A DNA stretch of 64,000 nucleotides from Streptomyces sp. NRRL S-87 (GTDB lineage: Bacteria > Actinomycetota > Actinomycetes > Streptomycetales > Streptomycetaceae), in the NCBI RefSeq assembly GCF_000719335.1, contig NZ_JOGB01000041.1, positions 19,224 through 83,223 of the forward strand, read 5' to 3'. Each line of letters starts with the position of its first letter. Positions within the stretch are counted from its first letter, which is position 1. The notes beneath the pieces are model-generated. The model ran no database searches. It was not told the origin of the DNA and saw only the letters and a list, made by a program, of their open reading frames with translations. Both the position numbers and the translations under genes were made by a program. This document shows, in pieces, positions 9,648-18,466 of this stretch.

Positions 9648-9670
9648 ATAGTCGTCTGCCTGACGATAAA
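9648..9670. promoter_or_regulatory. putative NrtR-type operator
   Basis: Imperfect inverted repeat ATAGTCGTC-TGCCT-GACGATAAA, centred about 20 bp upstream of the NUDIX/NrtR-like start. Six of nine arm positions are symmetrical and the GTC/GAC inner arms resemble published NrtR sites as I remember them. Function is inferred from position. Confidence 0.45.
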
Positions 9671-9719
9671 CAGTCCTTTCTCGATCTCCTTCACCATCCG
9701 CACCAGGAGTGCAGCCGCT

Positions 9720-11759
9720 TCAGACACCCAGTTGCAGCGCATCGGCGGCCTCCTCGACCATGCCCAGCCCGAGGCGGCTGATCCGGACCGCGAAGGGCTC
9801 CCCCGCCACGCGCAGCCCGGAGAGCCTCAGCGCCCCGAGCGGGGCGCTGCTGACGGGATCCAGCGCCACCGCGCCCGCCGGTGCGTCGGGGCGGATGCCG
9901 GCGAGCGCGGTCAGGACGTGGATCCCCGCGGCAGCCGCGACCGCCGCCGGGCGGCAGGCCGCCGGATGGGGAAGCGGGGCGCTGCCCGCGGTGCGCTGCG
10001 GGGCCGCGTACATCTCGGGCAGTCGGAAACCGAAGCACTCCGCGGCGTCCAACAGGCCCCGCAGCAGCCCGGTGGCCTCCTTGTCGAACCCTGCCGCCGC
10101 CAGCCCGGTGACGGCCACAGCGGTCTCGTGCGCCCGCACCGCCCCGGAGCGGTGCCCGAAGGGGTTGTGGCCGGGCTCCTTGGCACCGAGGCTGCGCAGC
10201 CCCCAACCGGAGTCCATGGCGGGGGCGCCGAGCAGGCGGGCGAGCTGCTCGGTCCGGACCCGGTCGAGGAGGCCGGGGGCGAGACGACCGCCGCCGAGCA
10301 GTCCGGTGTCGAGCAGGTGGGCCGCGGCGCCGCCGAGGTGGGCCACGGGTCTGCCGTCGGGGCGGAGCGCGGCCGCCGGTGCGCCCCCGGCGGGCGTCTC
10401 GGTCCAGAAGGCCTCGCGGAACCGCTCGCGCAGGGCGGCGGCCCACTCCCGCCACTCCTCGGCCCCGGACCGGCCGTGGGCCTCCAGCAGCTCGGCACCG
10501 AGGAGTGCGGCCCGGTGGGCGTGCGCCTGGGTCTCGCAGCGGCTCGGCCCGGCGGCCGGGTCCGCCACGAAGCCGTCGTCCCCGACGGCACTGCGCAGCC
10601 AGGCCAGGCAGCGTTCGGCGGCGGGCAGGAGGGCGGCGATCTCCGGGTCGGGCAGCCCCCACCGGCGGGCCTCGGCCAGGACCGCGGGAAAGGCGAGGGT
10701 GGCTTCGGTGCCGGTGCACCCGGGGGGCAGCCGGTGGCCGGCCGCGCGCAGCGGTCCGGGGATCCAGCCGGCGTCCGGGCCCCTGCCCTCCACCTGGGTG
10801 CGCGCCAGGGCGCGCAGGGTGCCGGCTGCGAGCCCCGGGCCCAGCGGGAGGGCCATCCGGGCCGCCCACAGGGACTCGGCCGGTGCGAGCCCGCACCGCC
10901 ACGGCACCCCGGCCGCCACAAAGGCATCGGCCGGCTCGGCGGGGTCCCTCAGGAGGAGGGCCCGCAGATCGTCCACGCTGCTCCGGAACAACCGCTCGAT
11001 CCGGGGGTCGTCGTCGCCCTCCGCGCGAGCCTCGGCCAGGGGGCCGGCGAGCTGGGCCACGGGCGGTCGGGGGACGCGGTCCTGGCTGGTGCGCAGTTCG
11101 ATGGTGCGGGCCTCGCCGGGAGCCAGGTCGAGTTCCCAGCGCAGCAGACCCATCGATGCCAGGGCGTCGTCCGGCGGTGGTTCGGCGGTGGTGACGGCCT
11201 GCGCGTCGGCGGTGCTCCACCGCAGGCCCCCCGCGTGCACCCCGGCGGGCACGTCGGGCCCCGCCCGGCCGGCGGCGACCGCCCCCAGCTCCGCCAGGTC
11301 GGTGCCGAGGGAGATCTCCACGGGCAGCCGCAGCGGGCGCGCGGCGAAGCTGCGCAGGGTGATGCGCTCGGTGCCGTCCGCGTGCCGGACCCGGTCGACG
11401 CTGATGTCCGGGTCCGGTCCGGGGTCGGCGCCGGTGCGCACGGTGGCGGTGAACCCGGCCCGGTCCGCGCCCAGGCTGCGGCCCTGGACGGACACCGGGT
11501 CGCGGCCGGCGACCCGCAACAGGCAGCGCGACAGGAGCCGGCGGCCGGCGCGGTAGATGCCGTCCAGACCCCGGCCGGTGAGCTGGCCGTGCTCGGGCGA
11601 GATGGCGAGGCAGGGCGCAGCCACGCAGATCAGCGCGGCGTGGACGGGTGGGAGCTCGGCTGGCCTCCGGGCCGGGGCGCGCGGGGCGCGGCCGGGCGGG
11701 ACGGCGGGGGGCGGCACCGACGACGGCGGCCGGCGGGCGGGGGGAACGGGGTGGGCCAT
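9720..11759 (-). CDS. glycogen debranching-type (amylo-alpha-1,6-glucosidase-like) protein
   Basis: 679 residues. An N-terminal beta-rich domain (ISPEHGQLTGRGLDGIYRAGRRLLSR) is typical of the glycogen-debranching N-terminal family, and an (alpha/alpha)6 glucoamylase-like barrel follows (AARMALPLGPGLA; HRAALLGAELLEAHG; NPFGHRSGAVRAHETAVAVTGL). Such proteins cleave or bind alpha-1,6-linked glucans, but the exact activity is not visible. The start is ATG 11759, with AAGG 7 nt upstream. An earlier ATG at 11888 overlaps the stop of the DUF4192 gene (ATGA) and would add 43 poorly conserved-looking residues, so translational coupling is an alternative. It is co-directional with the upstream DUF4192 gene. 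Confidence 0.75.
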   Translation of the reverse strand: MAHPVPPARRPPSSVPPPAVPPGRAPRAPARRPAELPPVHAALICVAAPCLAISPEHGQLTGRGLDGIYRAGRRLLSRCLLRVAGRDPVSVQGRSLGADRAGFTATVRTGADPGPDPDISVDRVRHADGTERITLRSFAARPLRLPVEISLGTDLAELGAVAAGRAGPDVPAGVHAGGLRWSTADAQAVTTAEPPPDDALASMGLLRWELDLAPGEARTIELRTSQDRVPRPPVAQLAGPLAEARAEGDDDPRIERLFRSSVDDLRALLLRDPAEPADAFVAAGVPWRCGLAPAESLWAARMALPLGPGLAAGTLRALARTQVEGRGPDAGWIPGPLRAAGHRLPPGCTGTEATLAFPAVLAEARRWGLPDPEIAALLPAAERCLAWLRSAVGDDGFVADPAAGPSRCETQAHAHRAALLGAELLEAHGRSGAEEWREWAAALRERFREAFWTETPAGGAPAAALRPDGRPVAHLGGAAAHLLDTGLLGGGRLAPGLLDRVRTEQLARLLGAPAMDSGWGLRSLGAKEPGHNPFGHRSGAVRAHETAVAVTGLAAAGFDKEATGLLRGLLDAAECFGFRLPEMYAAPQRTAGSAPLPHPAACRPAAVAAAAGIHVLTALAGIRPDAPAGAVALDPVSSAPLGALRLSGLRVAGEPFAVRISRLGLGMVEEAADALQLGV

Positions 11760-11884
11760 GCGACGCCTTGTCTGCGTTCCGGACGGTTTCGCTGGGCGGC
11801 GGCGCGGCAGGGCTTCCTCCACCACTGAGCTGAACGCTGCAGCGGGCGGCCGGGTCACGGGCCGTCGGCACACGTGGTACCCGC

Positions 11885-13582
11885 TCATGGCGAGCCTCCC
11901 GCCACGCCCTTGCGGCCGCGCCGCGCGCCCTTCGTCTCCCGCCCGGTCGGCGCCGTGCGCCGCGGCCCGGTCCTCCCGGCCCTCGCGGGTCCCGGCCCGG
12001 CGGGACGGGCGCCCGCGCGACCGGTGCGCGGCTCGTCCGGGCCCCCGCGGTCCCGGAGACCGGGCTGCGACGGCGCTTGCGGTGCGGGTGCCGGGGTCAG
12101 CGGCACTGCCGACGCGTCCCGGCCCGGCCACTCCCCCGGCGACCGCCCGCCGTCCGGGACGGGCGCCACGGTCCCCTCCGCCGTCGTGGCGAGCGGCTCC
12201 CGGGCCCAGTCCGGCGGTTCCGAGGCGCGGCGCCCGCGTTCCTCGCGCAGGCACTGCCGCAGGGTCTCGGGGTCCAGCGCCGCGTTGCACGCGTGGTGGA
12301 GCAGCAGCGCGAAGCGGTAGCCGGGGTCTGCGCCCAGCGCGCGGGAGAGGGCCACTCGGGCGCTGGGCTCGTCGCCCAGGGACCAGGCGACCCAGCCCGC
12401 GAGGGTGAGCGGGGCCGCCGCGTGCTCCGCGTACTCCCCCGTGCAGCGGCGGGCCAGAGCGCGCCACAGCCGCAGCGCGGGGCCGGCCTCCTCTCCCTCC
12501 ATCCACTCGGCGGCCACGTCGCGGGTCCGGCGGTCCTGGAGGCCGAGGATGAGCCGGGCCGCGTCGTCATCGGTGACCAGGGCGTCGTCCCACGCGTCCG
12601 AGCTGGGTCCGCCGTCCTCCGGCGTGGCCCGGGCCAGGCAGCGCATCACGGTGCGCGCGAGGCCGAGGGTCTCGGCGGCCACCTCGTCCCGCGAGCCGCC
12701 TTCCAGGATCCTCGGGACCAGCGCGGCGGCGGCCCGGTCCAGCGCCCGTACCTGCTCGTCGGCGGTCGCCCCGGTGAGGGGGGCGAGCCGCGCCTCCAGC
12801 TCCTTCAGGGAGCCCCGGACCTGCAGTCCGGCGTAGGTGGCCGCCGCGGCCATGACCGAGGTTCCCGGCAGGGCCACCGGGCTGCCCTCGTCCGGGCAGC
12901 AGCGTGCGTCGGGGCAGCAGTAGCTCCAGTACCGGCCGCCGGAGAGGCACAGTGCCTCCAGCACCGGGACGTCGAGCGACCCGCTCGCCACCCGCAGTCG
13001 TTGGGCCAGGGGCCGCAGCCTCGCCATGACCTGGGCGGGTGTCTCGCCCTCGTCCGGGTCCTGGCAGAGGAAGACGACGATGCCGTCGGGGCGGCCGCCG
13101 CGCCGCTCGCTGCCCTCGACCAGGGTTTCGGCGGCCTGGGCGGCGAGGTCCTCCCATTCCTCTGGTGCGGATGGGATGCCGACCCGCAGCCGGCCTCCGA
13201 AGCGTCCGCCGCTGCCGTGCACGGCGACCATCACGATCGAGTCGTCCGGGTGGTAGCCCAGCATGTACGGCAGGGCGTCGGCCAGTTCGGCCGGACTGCG
13301 CAGGGTGATCTGCTGCTCGTCCGGGAACGCGCCGCGGGCCAGGGCGTCCCGCTCGCGGGAACCGGGAGGACCGGACCCGTCCGCGAGCGGGTCGTGTGCG
13401 AGGGCATCGTGCGGACGGGGGTCGTGGGCCCGGGGGCCGGGCGGCCGGGAGTCGTGGGAACGCGGGTCGAACGGGCGCGAGTCGAAGGGGCGCGGGTCGA
13501 GGGGGCGCGGGTCGAGGGGGCGCGGGTCGAAGGGGCGCGGGTCGAAGGAGTCGGGACCGGTGGAGTCGAAGTGGTTCGCCAT
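11885..13582 (-). CDS. DUF4192 family protein with repeat-rich N-terminus
   Basis: 565 residues, function unknown. The conserved core begins near residue 75 ([28 protein letters not shown]), runs through a Cys pair region ([16 protein letters not shown]) and ends in a TPR-like helical segment ([36 protein letters not shown]). DUF4192 proteins are widespread in actinobacteria. The N-terminal 70 residues are a [10 protein letters not shown]-type pentapeptide array encoded by 15-bp tandem repeats, and the C-terminus is a basic Pro/Arg tail, so both ends are probably disordered. It is divergent from recQ over a 110-bp spacer holding a large palindrome. The stop overlaps an ATG of the next frame. 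Confidence 0.78.
   Translation of the reverse strand: MANHFDSTGPDSFDPRPFDPRPLDPRPLDPRPFDSRPFDPRSHDSRPPGPRAHDPRPHDALAHDPLADGSGPPGSRERDALARGAFPDEQQITLRSPAELADALPYMLGYHPDDSIVMVAVHGSGGRFGGRLRVGIPSAPEEWEDLAAQAAETLVEGSERRGGRPDGIVVFLCQDPDEGETPAQVMARLRPLAQRLRVASGSLDVPVLEALCLSGGRYWSYCCPDARCCPDEGSPVALPGTSVMAAAATYAGLQVRGSLKELEARLAPLTGATADEQVRALDRAAAALVPRILEGGSRDEVAAETLGLARTVMRCLARATPEDGGPSSDAWDDALVTDDDAARLILGLQDRRTRDVAAEWMEGEEAGPALRLWRALARRCTGEYAEHAAAPLTLAGWVAWSLGDEPSARVALSRALGADPGYRFALLLHHACNAALDPETLRQCLREERGRRASEPPDWAREPLATTAEGTVAPVPDGGRSPGEWPGRDASAVPLTPAPAPQAPSQPGLRDRGGPDEPRTGRAGARPAGPGPARAGRTGPRRTAPTGRETKGARRGRKGVAGGSP
13461..13550. repeat. 15-bp tandem repeat array, six copies
   Basis: The motif CGCGGGTCGA recurs exactly every 15 bp at 13461, 13476 (one change), 13491, 13506, 13521 and 13536. 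It encodes Asp-Pro-Arg-Pro-Phe/Leu repeats at the N-terminus of the DUF4192 protein. The period is a multiple of three, so copy-number changes keep the frame. Confidence 0.85.
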
Positions 13583-13618
13583 GCCCCGACGGTCCCGCGG
13601 ACCGCCCCCGCCCCGCCA

Positions 13619-13646
13619 GGCCTGTGGATAACGTTATCCACAGGCC
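13619..13646. promoter_or_regulatory. 28-bp perfect palindrome of two inverted consensus DnaA boxes
   Basis: A perfect 28-bp inverted repeat with no spacer. It contains TGTGGATAA (13623-13631) and TTATCCACA (13634-13642), each an exact E. coli-type DnaA box, separated by CG. It sits in the 110-bp divergent spacer, 47 bp before the recQ start and 37 bp before the DUF4192 start, so it is placed to control both. The sequence identity is certain; DnaA binding is inference. Confidence 0.7.
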
Positions 13647-13692
13647 CGAGCGGCATTCGCGCGATGTCAGCGGCATCGGGTTGCATGGAGGT

Positions 13693-15852
13693 ATGAACGC
13701 AGACCTCAGGGCCCAGGCCGATTCCGTACTCGCCCGCCTCGTCGGTGACCGGTCGGGCACCGCCCGGCTGCGCGAGGACCAGTGGCGCGCGATCGAGGCG
13801 CTGGTCGCGGACCGGCGCCGGGCGCTGGTCGTGCAGCGGACGGGCTGGGGCAAGTCGGCGGTGTACTTCGTCGCCACGTCCCTGCTGCGGGCCCGGGGCA
13901 GCGGTCCGACGGTCATCGTCTCGCCGCTGCTGGCGCTGATGCGCAACCAGGTGGACGCGGCCGCGCGCGCGGGCATCCATGCGCGCACGATCAACTCGGC
14001 CAACCCGGAGGAGTGGGAGACCATCCAGGCCGAGGTCGCCGCGGGCGAGGTCGACGTGCTGCTGGTGAGCCCGGAGCGGCTCAACAACCCCGAGTTCCGC
14101 GACCAGGTGCTGCCCAAGCTCGCCGCGGCCACCGGCCTGCTGGTGGTCGACGAGGCGCACTGCATCTCCGACTGGGGACACGACTTCCGCCCCGACTACC
14201 GCCGGCTGCGCACGATGCTCGCCGACCTGCCGCCCGGGGTCCCGGTCCTGGCGACGACGGCGACGGCCAACGCCCGGGTCACGGCCGACGTGGCCGAGCA
14301 ACTGGGCACGGGGGCGGGCACCGACGCGCTGGTCCTGCGCGGCCCGCTGGACCGCGAGAGCCTGAGCCTGGCGGTCCTGCAGCTGCCCGACAACCCGCAC
14401 CGGCTGGCCTGGCTGGCCGACCACCTCGACGAGTTGCCCGGCTCGGGCATCGTCTACACCCTCACCGTGGCCGCCGCCGAGGAGGTGACGGCGTACCTCC
14501 GCCAGCGCGGGCACGCCGTGGCCTCGTACACCGGCCGCACGGAGAACGCGGACCGCATGCAGGCAGAGGAGGACCTGCTGGCCAACCGGGTGAAGGCGCT
14601 GGTGGCCACCTCCGCCCTGGGCATGGGCTTCGACAAGCCCGACCTCGGCTTCGTGGTGCACCTGGGCTCGCCGTCCTCCCCCATCGCCTACTACCAGCAG
14701 GTGGGCCGCGCCGGCCGCGGCGTGGAGCACGCGGAGGTGCTGCTGCTGCCGGGCCGCGACGACGAGGCGATCTGGCAGTACTTCGCCTCGGTGGCCTTCC
14801 CGCCCGAGGAGCAGGTGCGCCGGACCCTCGACGTCCTGGCGCGGTCCGACCGCCCGATGTCGCTGCCCGCGCTGGAGCCGCTGGTGGACCTGCGCCGCAC
14901 CCGCCTGGAGACGATGCTCAAGGTCCTCGACGTGGACGGCGCGGTGCACCGGGTGAAGGGCGGCTGGACCGCCACCGGGCAGCCGTGGGCGTACGACGCG
15001 GAGCGGTACGCGTGGGTGGCCCGCCAGCGGGCCGCGGAGCAGCAGGCCATGCGGGAGTACGCGGCCACGACCCGGTGCCGCATGGAGTTCCTGCGCCGCC
15101 AGTTGGACGACGAGGAGGCCGCCCCGTGCGGCCGCTGCGACAACTGCGCCGGCGCCCGGTACACGGCGGACGTCTCGCAGGCGGCGCTGGACAGCGCGCG
15201 CGGCGAGCTGAGCCGCCCCGGGGTGGAGCTGGAGCCTCGCCGGATGTGGCCGACGGGCCTGCCGGCGGTGGGCGTGGACCTCAAGGGGCGGATCCCGGCC
15301 GGCGAGCAGGCCGGCACCGGGCGGGCCCTGGGCCGGCTCTCCGACATCGGCTGGGGCAACCGCCTGCGTCCGATGTTCGCCCCGCAGGCACCGGACGTGC
15401 GCGTGCCGGACGATGTCGCGCAGGCGGTCGTCAGCGTGCTGGCCGACTGGGCGCGCGGCCCGGGCGGCTGGGCCTCGGGCGCCCCGGACGCCCCGCCCCG
15501 GCCGGTGGGCGTGGTGGCGATGGCCTCCCGCACCCGACCGCAGCTGATCGGCTCGCTGGCCGCCCGCATCGCGGAGGTCGGCCGGATGCCGCTCCTCGGC
15601 ACGGTGGAGTACGCGGGCGACACCCCGGAGTTCGGGCTGCCGTCCTCCAACAGCGCCCAGCGGGTCAGGGCCCTGCACCAGCTCTTGACGGTCCCTAGAG
15701 AACTCGCGGACGCCGTGGCCGGTTCGGGTGGTCCGGTCCTGCTCGTGGACGACCGCGCGGAGAGCGGTTGGACACTCGCCGTAGCCGCCCGACTGCTCAG
15801 GAAGGCAGGCGCAGAAGGGGTGTTTCCGCTGGTCCTTGCGGTTCAGCAGTAA
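13693..15852 (+). CDS. RecQ-family ATP-dependent DNA helicase with C-terminal phosphoribosyltransferase-like domain
   Basis: 3'-5' superfamily 2 helicase of 719 residues. Walker A is the variant [12 protein letters not shown] (about 48-59); motif II is [17 protein letters not shown]; motif III is TATAN; motifs V/VI are [12 protein letters not shown] and [11 protein letters not shown] zinc-binding subdomain follows (CRMEFL...CGRCDNC). After a linker the last ~130 residues form a PRTase-like fold ([23 protein letters not shown], then [18 protein letters not shown], similar to a PRPP loop). RecQ unwinds recombination intermediates; the role of the PRTase-like tail is not known to me. The start is ATG 13693, with GGAGG unusually close. 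The longer in-frame extension to 13396 overlaps the divergent gene and is rejected. Confidence 0.88.
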   Translation: MNADLRAQADSVLARLVGDRSGTARLREDQWRAIEALVADRRRALVVQRTGWGKSAVYFVATSLLRARGSGPTVIVSPLLALMRNQVDAAARAGIHARTINSANPEEWETIQAEVAAGEVDVLLVSPERLNNPEFRDQVLPKLAAATGLLVVDEAHCISDWGHDFRPDYRRLRTMLADLPPGVPVLATTATANARVTADVAEQLGTGAGTDALVLRGPLDRESLSLAVLQLPDNPHRLAWLADHLDELPGSGIVYTLTVAAAEEVTAYLRQRGHAVASYTGRTENADRMQAEEDLLANRVKALVATSALGMGFDKPDLGFVVHLGSPSSPIAYYQQVGRAGRGVEHAEVLLLPGRDDEAIWQYFASVAFPPEEQVRRTLDVLARSDRPMSLPALEPLVDLRRTRLETMLKVLDVDGAVHRVKGGWTATGQPWAYDAERYAWVARQRAAEQQAMREYAATTRCRMEFLRRQLDDEEAAPCGRCDNCAGARYTADVSQAALDSARGELSRPGVELEPRRMWPTGLPAVGVDLKGRIPAGEQAGTGRALGRLSDIGWGNRLRPMFAPQAPDVRVPDDVAQAVVSVLADWARGPGGWASGAPDAPPRPVGVVAMASRTRPQLIGSLAARIAEVGRMPLLGTVEYAGDTPEFGLPSSNSAQRVRALHQLLTVPRELADAVAGSGGPVLLVDDRAESGWTLAVAARLLRKAGAEGVFPLVLAVQQ

Positions 15853-15909
15853 GGCGTTGCGTCAACAGCGGCGTGTACAGGGCGTATCGGGGAAGGATAT
15901 GAACGGCAT

Positions 15910-15929
15910 ACCGACCGAATCCGGTCGGT
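15910..15929. terminator. short hairpin after recQ
   Basis: Perfect 8-bp inverted repeat ACCGACCG-AATC-CGGTCGGT, 57 bp past the recQ stop. It could instead be an operator for the next gene. Confidence 0.4.
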
Positions 15930-16076
15930 GACGTCAAATGCTCGTTGCCGCACACTGACGGGCCACGCCAGAATTGGGGTGCCCCCGCACCGGCTCGTCG
16001 GCCCTTCTTCGGGCTGCGCCGCGGCGTGCCAGCACTCGTCCGTGCCCGTCCGCGGGCGCCAGCCGAAGGGAGGACC

Positions 16077-16712
16077 GTGACCTTCGGATTCGCTCCGTCC
16101 GCAGCCGCGCAGATATCCGACGCCACGGGGAACACCAGCCGCCACGGCCACGGCCGTCTGCTGGAACCCTCCGAGTGGGCCGAGGCGGGCATCCCCCTGC
16201 TGCGCAACCCGCGCGAGGTCGTCGCCGGTCTGTACGCCCGCCACAGCCCCGTGCCGCGCACCGCCGTGGTGGCCGTGCTCGGGCCGGAGGACCGGCTCGT
16301 GGCGAGCGCCTCGTTCAGCCAGGCGGTCGCGTCCGCCGACGGCTGGGACTACCGGAACGCGCTGCTGTCCCGGCTGCGTCGGGTGCTCCCGCACGACCTG
16401 CGCCGAAGAACGCCGGTGCGCACGGCGGTCCTGCTCTTCTGCCGCGACGGCGACGAGCGTTGGACCGAGGAGGACGGCGCCTGGATGTGGGGCCTGCGCG
16501 ACGCCTGCACCCTGCACGGCCTGCGCTGCGGCGCGTACGTGACGCTGACCCGCGGCGGCTGGCAGGTGCTCGGTGAGGGCCGCGGCGGCCGTCAGCCCAG
16601 CGCCGGTTCGCGCCCGCTGCGACTGGCCGAGTCGGTCCCCGACGCGGGTCGCCTGACCCCGCGCATGGGCCCCGGGGCGATCGAGCCCCTGCGCCGCACC
16701 GCGGCGCGCTGA
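16077..16712 (+). CDS. conserved hypothetical protein
   Basis: 211 residues, which I cannot assign to a family. It starts at GTG 16077 (VTFGFAPSAAAQI), supported by AAGGGAGGA 3-8 nt upstream; a longer frame from 15945 lacks a ribosome site. The protein is globular and soluble-looking, with no signal peptide or membrane helix. Notable segments are RTAVVAVLGPEDRLVASASF, then VRTAVLLFCRDGDERWTEED (a beta strand ending in acidic residues) and GLRCGAYVTLTRGGWQVL. Strong Streptomyces codon bias supports it as real. It follows recQ by 224 bp and converges on the 16900-17592 gene. Confidence 0.72.
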   Translation: MTFGFAPSAAAQISDATGNTSRHGHGRLLEPSEWAEAGIPLLRNPREVVAGLYARHSPVPRTAVVAVLGPEDRLVASASFSQAVASADGWDYRNALLSRLRRVLPHDLRRRTPVRTAVLLFCRDGDERWTEEDGAWMWGLRDACTLHGLRCGAYVTLTRGGWQVLGEGRGGRQPSAGSRPLRLAESVPDAGRLTPRMGPGAIEPLRRTAAR

Positions 16713-16864
16713 GCGCCCGTGCCGAGCGGCCTCTCGGACGGTCATCGCGAGGGGCCGCCTAGGCGGTCGGCGCCGCCGCCGAGGCGGCCGCCGCCCGGGC
16801 CGCCGCCGCGGCGCCGTACGCCGACCTTCCGTGGGGCGCCCCGCCGAGGAGTGCCCCACCGGGC

Positions 16865-16891
16865 GGTCCCGCCGGCGGAGGCGGCGGGACC
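16865..16891. terminator. terminator hairpin
   Basis: Perfect 10-bp stem (16865-16874 with 16882-16891) and a 7-nt loop, 8 bp beyond the stop of the leftward gene at 16900 and between convergent genes. Confidence 0.65.
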
Positions 16892-16899
16892 ACAGGGCG

Positions 16900-17592
16900 T
16901 CAGACGCCCGCGCCCAGCACGGAGTTGAACTGCTGCGGATCGCCGCACACGATCAGCAGCGTCGCGGCCCGACCCAGCGCCACGGGCAGCGCCCGCGCGA
17001 CCAGTTCCTCGGACCCGCCGTTGGCGGCGACGACCACGACCGGGCGGACGGCCGCCCGTTCGGCCTGCGCCGCGTCCGCGTAGAAGACGTCGTCCCGGGC
17101 GTCGTGCTGCGCCCAGTACGAGGCCTCGCCGAAGGTGAGTTCGTGCGCGGCCCACGGGTGCGCCTCACCCGTGGTCAGCACCAGGATGTCGCCCGGCGCA
17201 CGACCGTTGTCGAGCAGCAGGTCCACGGCCTCCTCGGCGGCGTCGAGGGCACCCTGCGCCGGAGCGGGGATCAGCTGGACCTGCGGCACGGCCGTCGAGA
17301 CGGACGGCGCGGTGCCGGCCGCAGCGGGAACGGCGGGAGCAGCCGGAACGGGGGCCGCCGGGCGGGGTGCGGGCTTGGCCGCCTGCTGCGGGACGCGCGG
17401 CGCCGGCGGGGCGGGCCGGGGGGCTTCACCCGCACGGCTCGCCGCCGCCGGGGAGGGACCGGGGCGCCCGGGCCGAGCGGCGGCGGGACGCGGACCAGGT
17501 ACGGGACGAGGGGTCTGCGCGGAACGGCTCGGGGCCGGGTTCGCCGCGGGACCCTGGGCACTCTCGTGAATCTGAGGCTCCTCAGGAGGCAT
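16900..17592 (-). CDS. hypothetical protein with disordered N-terminus and helicase-tail-like domain
   Basis: 230 residues. Residues 1 to about 105 are Pro/Ala/Arg-rich and probably disordered. The C-terminal ~120 residues (AAEEAVDLLLDNGRAPGDILVLTTGE ... RPVVVVAANGGSEELVARALPVALGRAATLLIVCGDPQQF) look to me like the tail of a superfamily 1 helicase, where a strand, an ALxRA-type helix and a VxGDP strand form motifs V-VI. There is no Walker A or B, so it cannot be an ATPase alone. Function unknown. The ATG start at 17592 lacks a clear ribosome site. It is downstream of rnhB in the same direction. Confidence 0.65.
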   Translation of the reverse strand: MPPEEPQIHESAQGPAANPAPSRSAQTPRPVPGPRPAAARPGRPGPSPAAASRAGEAPRPAPPAPRVPQQAAKPAPRPAAPVPAAPAVPAAAGTAPSVSTAVPQVQLIPAPAQGALDAAEEAVDLLLDNGRAPGDILVLTTGEAHPWAAHELTFGEASYWAQHDARDDVFYADAAQAERAAVRPVVVVAANGGSEELVARALPVALGRAATLLIVCGDPQQFNSVLGAGV

Positions 17593-17612
17593 GAGTGGAT
17601 GTCTGTCAAACT

Positions 17613-17631
17613 CCGGTACGAGTCATACCGG
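17613..17631. promoter_or_regulatory. short inverted repeat between rnhB and the next gene
   Basis: CCGGTA-7 nt-TACCGG in the 59-bp spacer, 21 bp upstream of the hypothetical gene start. It could be an operator or a weak terminator of rnhB. Confidence 0.3.
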
Positions 17632-17651
17632 ATGGTGGTACGTACGTGCGA

Positions 17652-18353
17652 TCAGAAATCGAAGCCGAGTTGGCCTCCGCTTTCCAGTTCCAGCGCCTCG
17701 TCGGACTTGCGTACCTTCTTGAGGTGCCGCCACTGCGGCAGCGCGTCGAGGTACGACCACGACAGCCGGTGGTACGGGGTCGGACCCCGCACCTCCAGAG
17801 CCGCACGGTGCACCGGCGAGGGATAGCCGGCGTTGTCCGCGAAGGCGAAGTCTTCTGTGTCGGGGCCGAGTTCGGCCATCATCCGGTCCCTGCGGACCTT
17901 GGCGATGACCGAGGCGGCCGCCACCGCGACGCACGACCGGTCGCCCTTGATGACCGTACGGACCTGCCAGGGCGCGCCCAGGTAGTCGTGCTTGCCGTCC
18001 AGGATCACCGCGTCCGGGCGCACCGGCAGCGCGTCGAGCGCGCGCACGGCGGCCAGCCGGAGGGCCGCCGTCATGCCCAGGGCGTCGATCTCCTCGGGGG
18101 AGGCGTCGCCGAGGGCGTACGCCGTCACCCAGCCCTCGAGCACGAGCGCGAGTTCGTCGCGTCGCCTGGGGGTGAGGAGCTTGGAGTCGGTCAGTCCCTC
18201 GGGCGGGCGGCGCAGTCCCGTGATCGCCGCGCACACGGTCACCGGACCGGCCCAGGCCCCTCGTCCGACCTCGTCGACCCCGGCGATGACCTTGGCTCCG
18301 GTGGTTGCGCGGAGGGAGCGCTCGACGGTGTGGGTGGGTGCTTCGTACGGCAT
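17652..18353 (-). CDS. rnhB: ribonuclease HII
   Basis: Endonuclease that nicks DNA 5' to misincorporated ribonucleotides and removes RNA from hybrids. The 233-residue length is typical. The family motif [16 protein letters not shown] holds the first catalytic Asp-Glu pair (about residues 24-30); [20 protein letters not shown] (third Asp) and [16 protein letters not shown] follow, with the last acidic residue in FADNAGYPS. The start is ATG 18353 ([11 protein letters not shown]); a much longer frame upstream overlaps the ADP-ribosylglycohydrolase gene and is spurious. No obvious Shine-Dalgarno, so the start could be leaderless or shifted slightly. Confidence 0.93.
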   Translation of the reverse strand: MPYEAPTHTVERSLRATTGAKVIAGVDEVGRGAWAGPVTVCAAITGLRRPPEGLTDSKLLTPRRRDELALVLEGWVTAYALGDASPEEIDALGMTAALRLAAVRALDALPVRPDAVILDGKHDYLGAPWQVRTVIKGDRSCVAVAAASVIAKVRRDRMMAELGPDTEDFAFADNAGYPSPVHRAALEVRGPTPYHRLSWSYLDALPQWRHLKKVRKSDEALELESGGQLGFDF

Positions 18354-18466
18354 GGCGCCAGATAGGTTACGCCGCCCGATACCGCCCGCGACACCCCACC
18401 CCCCGCGACCTGCACGCACGGGTGTGCCGCCGACCGTGCGGGCGGGGCCGGAACGGTCTGCCGACC

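Noticed and set aside
15945..16076. N-terminal extension of the hypothetical gene starting at 15945
   Set aside because: The internal GTG 16077 has a strong AAGGGAGGA site; the extension is Pro/Arg-rich without support.
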